64,000 nt of DNA, taken from contig CAVRIR010000003.1 in the NCBI GenBank assembly GCA_963721305.1, forward strand, positions 1 to 64,000, written 5' to 3'. Numbering within the stretch: the first letter of the stretch is position 1; each line of letters opens with the position of its first letter. Position numbers and translations under genes: made by a program. A model generated the notes under the pieces. That model was not told the DNA's origin. It was given only the letters and a program-made list of their open reading frames with translations, and ran no database searches. Shown here one piece after another: positions 60,910 to 64,000 of this stretch. The DNA is from DATAES01 sp963721305. GTDB taxonomy: Bacteria; Actinomycetota; Acidimicrobiia; Acidimicrobiales; JACDCH01.

Positions 60910-62429
60910 GCGGCCCCCACCTGCTCGAGCACGCGCTCATCGGACTCTTCGGTCTTCCTGAGGCGCGTCGCGAGTTCGACGCCGCCCATCAGGCAACCCA
61001 TCACGATCGCGACGCGAATGTTCGCGAACCCCAAGTCTTCGTATCCCTCCACGACGTAGGCGAACAATCCGCACACGACAACGGTGCCGAAGAGCGAAAC
61101 GAGATCGTCCTTCGAGCGAGCCACGCGGGACGCCGCGACCGACGCGGTCCCGATCAGGATCCAGAACGCGATCTCGCCTTGCACGCCCAGTCGCATCCAG
61201 ATCCAGAGCAGACCGTTGTGGGGGATGTACGCGATCATGCTGTCGAACGCGCTCACGTCGGCGATCGGCAGCTCGTAGTTGATGGGCACGCCGAAGCCTT
61301 TGCCCAGCGCGCCCGACTGCTGGATGTTGAGGACGAGGTTCGCGTTCTCCTGCTCGCGGTAGAGGTTCGACGATTGATCGCGAGGATCCGGCGAGACCGT
61401 CGAGCGAATGGCGCGCGCCGGCTGTGCCAGCGTGCCGTCGGTCTTGTTCCAGTACAGCGGGAAGTAGAACGCACTCACGACCATCATGAGCACGAGCACC
61501 GGGCCGACGTAGCGCCGCTTCTCGCGGTGGGTCACCCACGTGATCGTCAGGAGCACACAGAGCCCGATCAGGACGATGGGCCAAGCGGTGCGGCGCGAGT
61601 TCGCGAGGTCCGCCATGAGCACGAAGGGGAACAGCGCGGTGGCCGTAGTCCGCAGCCAGCCTCGTATCCCGTACACCCACAGACCGACGGTGAGGATGAT
61701 GAAGATGCCGAAGAACACGCTCTCCTCGTGGCTGAGGACGGTCTCCGGCCTCGGCGTCATCTTCCGTGCGAACGACAGGAACATGTACGTGCCCTGAACA
61801 CCCTTGAACCCGGTGCAGATCACGAGGACCCAGAGCATCGCGTTCAAGGCGCTTCGCGTGCGCAGGAACGCGGACGTCAACACGTACGCGGCCGTCAACA
61901 GCATCCAGGGACGCAACTCCCAGAGCGCGATGTTGAACTGGCCGTGCTTCGACATGCCGATGGCGAACCCGATCAGCAGGAAGAACCAGAACGCGGCGAG
62001 CGCCTTCGCGAACGCGGACTTCGGCATGTTCATCCGGCCGATGAGCCCGGCCTTCATGAGCCAGATGAGCAGCCCGATGAAGAACAGCACCTCGATCGGC
62101 AGCAGTATGACGCCCCCGCCGATGCTGCGGAAGATGGCAGCGTGCGCGGTGAACGCGCCGTCGTGCGATCCGACGGTGTAGGTGTACTGCTCGATCAGGA
62201 GCGCTGCGGCGAGCGCGAGGAACGCCGTGACCGACGGGCGCTTCCAGATCAGGACGAGCAGCAGCGGAATGAGGGGAAGCGCGACCATGAACGGGCGGAC
62301 GCCCATGGCGGCCTCACCGACGATGACTCCCCCGAGCAGCGCCGCGATCGTCAGCGCGACGCCGACGGCGACGACCCGGATGGTCTGTTCGTCCATGGGC
62401 GGACGCCCGGCCGACGCGTGTGCAGCCAT
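60906..62429 (-). CDS. O-antigen ligase/Wzy-like polymerase
   Basis: This 507-residue polytopic protein has about 12 hydrophobic helices and one large external loop (about 310-400) of mixed sequence. After the loop comes GALGKGFGVPINYELPIADV, then YIPHNGLLWIWMRLGVQGEI, the conserved region of the O-antigen ligase/polymerase family. It probably polymerises the repeat units outside the membrane. It begins 2 bases past the stop of the small membrane protein at 62431. Confidence 0.85.
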   Translation of the reverse strand: MAAHASAGRPPMDEQTIRVVAVGVALTIAALLGGVIVGEAAMGVRPFMVALPLIPLLLVLIWKRPSVTAFLALAAALLIEQYTYTVGSHDGAFTAHAAIFRSIGGGVILLPIEVLFFIGLLIWLMKAGLIGRMNMPKSAFAKALAAFWFFLLIGFAIGMSKHGQFNIALWELRPWMLLTAAYVLTSAFLRTRSALNAMLWVLVICTGFKGVQGTYMFLSFARKMTPRPETVLSHEESVFFGIFIILTVGLWVYGIRGWLRTTATALFPFVLMADLANSRRTAWPIVLIGLCVLLTITWVTHREKRRYVGPVLVLMMVVSAFYFPLYWNKTDGTLAQPARAIRSTVSPDPRDQSSNLYREQENANLVLNIQQSGALGKGFGVPINYELPIADVSAFDSMIAYIPHNGLLWIWMRLGVQGEIAFWILIGTASVAASRVARSKDDLVSLFGTVVVCGLFAYVVEGYEDLGFANIRVAIVMGCLMGGVELATRLRKTEESDERVLEQVGAA

Positions 62430-62430
62430 G

Positions 62431-62574
62431 TCAGATCAGATGGTCGGATGCCGCGGCACCCAGGACCACGATGACCGTCACGCCGACGACGAGGGCGTTG
62501 ACGTTCCACTTCGGACGTGCGCGGAGGCCGAAGAACACGAAGATGCCGAGCAGGAACAGAGACCAGGTCGGCAT
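62431..62574 (-). CDS. 47-residue membrane protein between Wzy-like and CpsD-like genes
   Basis: ATG 62574 overlaps the CpsD-like stop by one base (TGATG), and the stop lies 2 bases before the Wzy-like start. The protein has two helices: MPTWSLFLLGIFVFFGLRAR and VNALVVGVTVIVVLGAAASD. Tight coupling on both sides supports a real gene. It may be an accessory subunit of the polymerase. No family is recognised. Confidence 0.6.
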   Translation of the reverse strand: MPTWSLFLLGIFVFFGLRARPKWNVNALVVGVTVIVVLGAAASDHLI

Positions 62575-63362
62575 CAGTTCATACCGAGGACGCGGCGCAC
62601 CCAGAGCGGCGCCGCAGACTTGACGCCATTGAGGATCACGAACGGTGGCGTGTTGAGTGCGGCCGCCGCCTCTTCGATTCGATGGGGGGAGACCGCACCG
62701 GCCCGAGCGACGAGCGCGACGGTGTCGCACAGGTCGACGAGCTGGACGCCGCCGGCGCCCTTCTCGAGCGGTGGGAGGTCGAGCACGAGCAGGTCGGCGC
62801 GCCGAGAGAGCGTGGCGACGATGCCCTCTGCCGCCGTGCCTCGCAACAGCTGCGCCATCGGAGCGCCTGAGCCGGCCACGACGACGCCGAGGTTGTCGGT
62901 GACCCACTGGATGCAGTCCTCGATGTCGGCGCCTTCACGCATCAACTCTGCGATGCCGGGGCTCTCGGCGAGTCCGAACTCCTTCGCCGCGGACGGTGAG
63001 TGGAGGTCGAGCTCGATGAGGATCGTCTTGCGGGCGTACTCCGTGGCCTGGATCACGGCCATGGCGGCGGCGACCGTGCTGCGTCCCTCGCCTCGGCCGG
63101 CGCTGGTCACACCGACCGAGCGGAGCTTCGCGCCGCCCATGCGACGCAGCGCGACCACACACGCATCGAGGACCTCGGGCCGCACCCACGGAACCGCGGG
63201 TGCGGTGGCCCCAGAGCCGTTGTGCTCAGTCGCCATGTGACGAGCGGGAGCCAGCTTTCCGTTTCGACGACGCCCGTTGGACGCACTGCCGATCGGCACG
63301 GGCCGTTCGAGCGATCCCGTCATCGCGACGTCGTCGGCACCGGCTCGGTTGAATTTCATCAC
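62574..63362 (-). CDS. CpsD/CapB-like P-loop ATPase (BY-kinase fold) with altered Walker A
   Basis: This 262-residue protein has the layout of bacterial tyrosine autokinases: SVGVTSAGRGEGRSTVAAAM (Walker A position, but Arg94 where Lys is expected), KTILIELDLHSPSAAKEF (Walker A') and ADLLVLDLPPLEKGAGGV (Walker B). The C-terminus (PLWVRRVLGMN) lacks the tyrosine cluster of BY-kinases. With Lys lost and no Tyr tail, it is probably a regulatory or structural partner of the Wzz-like protein rather than an active kinase. It overlaps the Wzz-like gene by 4 bases. Confidence 0.82.
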   Translation of the reverse strand: MMKFNRAGADDVAMTGSLERPVPIGSASNGRRRNGKLAPARHMATEHNGSGATAPAVPWVRPEVLDACVVALRRMGGAKLRSVGVTSAGRGEGRSTVAAAMAVIQATEYARKTILIELDLHSPSAAKEFGLAESPGIAELMREGADIEDCIQWVTDNLGVVVAGSGAPMAQLLRGTAAEGIVATLSRRADLLVLDLPPLEKGAGGVQLVDLCDTVALVARAGAVSPHRIEEAAAALNTPPFVILNGVKSAAPLWVRRVLGMN

Positions 63363-64000
63363 TTGGTCGCCTCGCGTTTTTCAGAGCGATCGAACGCGGA
63401 GATCGTGGCGACGACCTGGAGGCCGCCATTGGAGGTCTCGACGTCCTCACGGCGGCGAGCGGCGGTGTCGGCTGCGGTGAGCGCCACCAGGCCGAGGAGA
63501 CCGACCAACAGTCCGAAGAACAGACCGGCGCCGACGGCGAAGATGGTCTTCGACTTCTTCGATGCGGAGGCCGCCGGGCCCGGAGGATCGATGATGTGTT
63601 GTGCGGCCGATTGCTGTTCCGTCGTCAGGGCCTGCGTCGCCGACGTGAACTGGTTCTGCAGATCGGCGTACGTCGCCTGCGAAGTGGCCACGTCGTTCGT
63701 CAGGCTCTCGAACTGCGGATCGACGACACCGATGGTGCCGGCCGACGGGTGCGCTTGGAGGTAGGCGAGCTGGTTCGACTGGGCCGTCTGCAGCGCCTTC
63801 GTCGCGTCGTTGAGACGGGGCTGGATGTAGGCGAGGTCCGACTGCTCACGACTGCCGCGCAGTTGCTCCCCGTAGTCGAAGAACTCGGCGACGACGGCCT
63901 GGAGCAGCTTCTGTGCGAAGACCGGGTCGGAGTCGGTCAGGGAGATGCTCAGCACCTGAGGGCCGACTGCGGCCGTGGTGACCTTCCCGGCCAGCTGGCC
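63359..64000 (-). CDS. Wzz/chain-length determinant-like protein, C-terminal part, runs off the right edge
   Basis: The visible 213 residues hold the end of a polysaccharide co-polymerase. A long helical region (QLRGSREQSDLAYIQPRLND, then LTNDVATSQATYADLQNQFT) leads into PGPAASASKKSK, a transmembrane helix (FAVGAGLFFGLLVGLLGLVA) and a short basic cytoplasmic tail. The proline-rich segment before the last helix (IIDPPGPAAS) is typical of Wzz/CapA proteins. It sets chain length together with Wzy and the CpsD-like ATPase. The N-terminal helix lies beyond the window. The frame is open to base 64000. Confidence 0.82.
   Translation of the reverse strand, partial: GQLAGKVTTAAVGPQVLSISLTDSDPVFAQKLLQAVVAEFFDYGEQLRGSREQSDLAYIQPRLNDATKALQTAQSNQLAYLQAHPSAGTIGVVDPQFESLTNDVATSQATYADLQNQFTSATQALTTEQQSAAQHIIDPPGPAASASKKSKTIFAVGAGLFFGLLVGLLGLVALTAADTAARRREDVETSNGGLQVVATISAFDRSEKREATK

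Noticed and set aside
1..64000. CRISPR array, rRNA operon or complete prophage
   Set aside because: No regularly spaced short repeats, no rRNA sequence and no phage structural genes were seen.

Overview
The window is high-GC DNA from an actinobacterium. Lineage markers are a DevR/DosR-type regulator with matching binding boxes, a bacterial proteasome activator (Bpa/DUF2587) homologue, a mycofactocin-coupled SDR, an F420-type LLM oxidoreductase, an RskA-like anti-sigma factor and a mycobacterial-style acyl-CoA/P450 catabolic island. I would guess Acidimicrobiia or a related uncultured lineage, but the sequence does not settle this. A striking property is the number of single-base frameshifts in otherwise well conserved genes: at least 16 genes are affected, all left of about 44.5 kb, and almost none to the right. 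This looks like uncorrected assembly indels. The left 4.3 kb may also contain true decay.

Layout. (1) 1-4.3 kb, accessory DNA: a broken HigBA-type toxin-antitoxin module with a doubled palindromic operator, a diverged tandem duplication of an unknown small gene, an HNH-like hypothetical, another broken hypothetical and a multiply frameshifted tyrosine recombinase. The recombinase lies directly beside the 3' end of tRNA-Lys, the classic position for an integrated element. (2) 4.4-12.3 kb, housekeeping and miscellaneous: tRNA-Lys, tRNA-His, tRNA-Arg, a BNR/Asp-box protein, a 2OG-Fe(II) oxygenase-like protein, an ECF sigma/anti-sigma pair, a lipoprotein, an LLM oxidoreductase, a membrane protein, an SDR and a DHFR-like protein. 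(3) 12.4-14.5 kb, a small dormancy locus: devR-like regulator, short Bpa-like protein and tandem universal stress protein, with DosR-like boxes before the last two.

(4) 14.5-33.2 kb, a lipid/isoprenoid/steroid-type catabolic island. A ten-gene chain on the minus strand (24143 down to 14518), with every junction overlapping, encodes a substrate-binding protein, a NIPSNAP-like protein, a MaoC hydratase, three crotonase-fold enzymes, an acyl-CoA dehydrogenase, an acyl-CoA ligase and, unexpectedly, AlkB and a second 2OG oxygenase. Beside it lie an amidohydrolase, a second acyl-CoA ligase, a TetR regulator, two P450s, a DUF35 protein with a thiolase/Ltp-like partner, and an SDR. Three copies of a TGAAC-N4-RTTCA palindrome sit in the key promoter gaps, probably the TetR operator.

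(5) 33.4-64 kb, a second sigma factor with a small partner protein, then a large exopolysaccharide locus. It has a GT2-WecG/TagA fusion, sugar-modifying enzymes (C-methyltransferase, cytidylyltransferase, PIG-L deacetylase, ATP-grasp, flavoprotein, epimerase), a twin-domain cysteine protein, two tandem secreted TIM-barrel-like proteins, an acyltransferase-ACP-FkbH trio that suggests an O-acyl (possibly glyceryl) decoration, an apiosidase-like DUF4038 lipoprotein, several glycosyltransferases, a Wzx flippase, a Wzy-like polymerase, a CpsD-like ATPase lacking the Walker A lysine, and a Wzz-like protein that runs off the right edge. The reading is a Wzx/Wzy-type polymer built from unusual, acyl-modified sugars and processed by dedicated secreted hydrolases.
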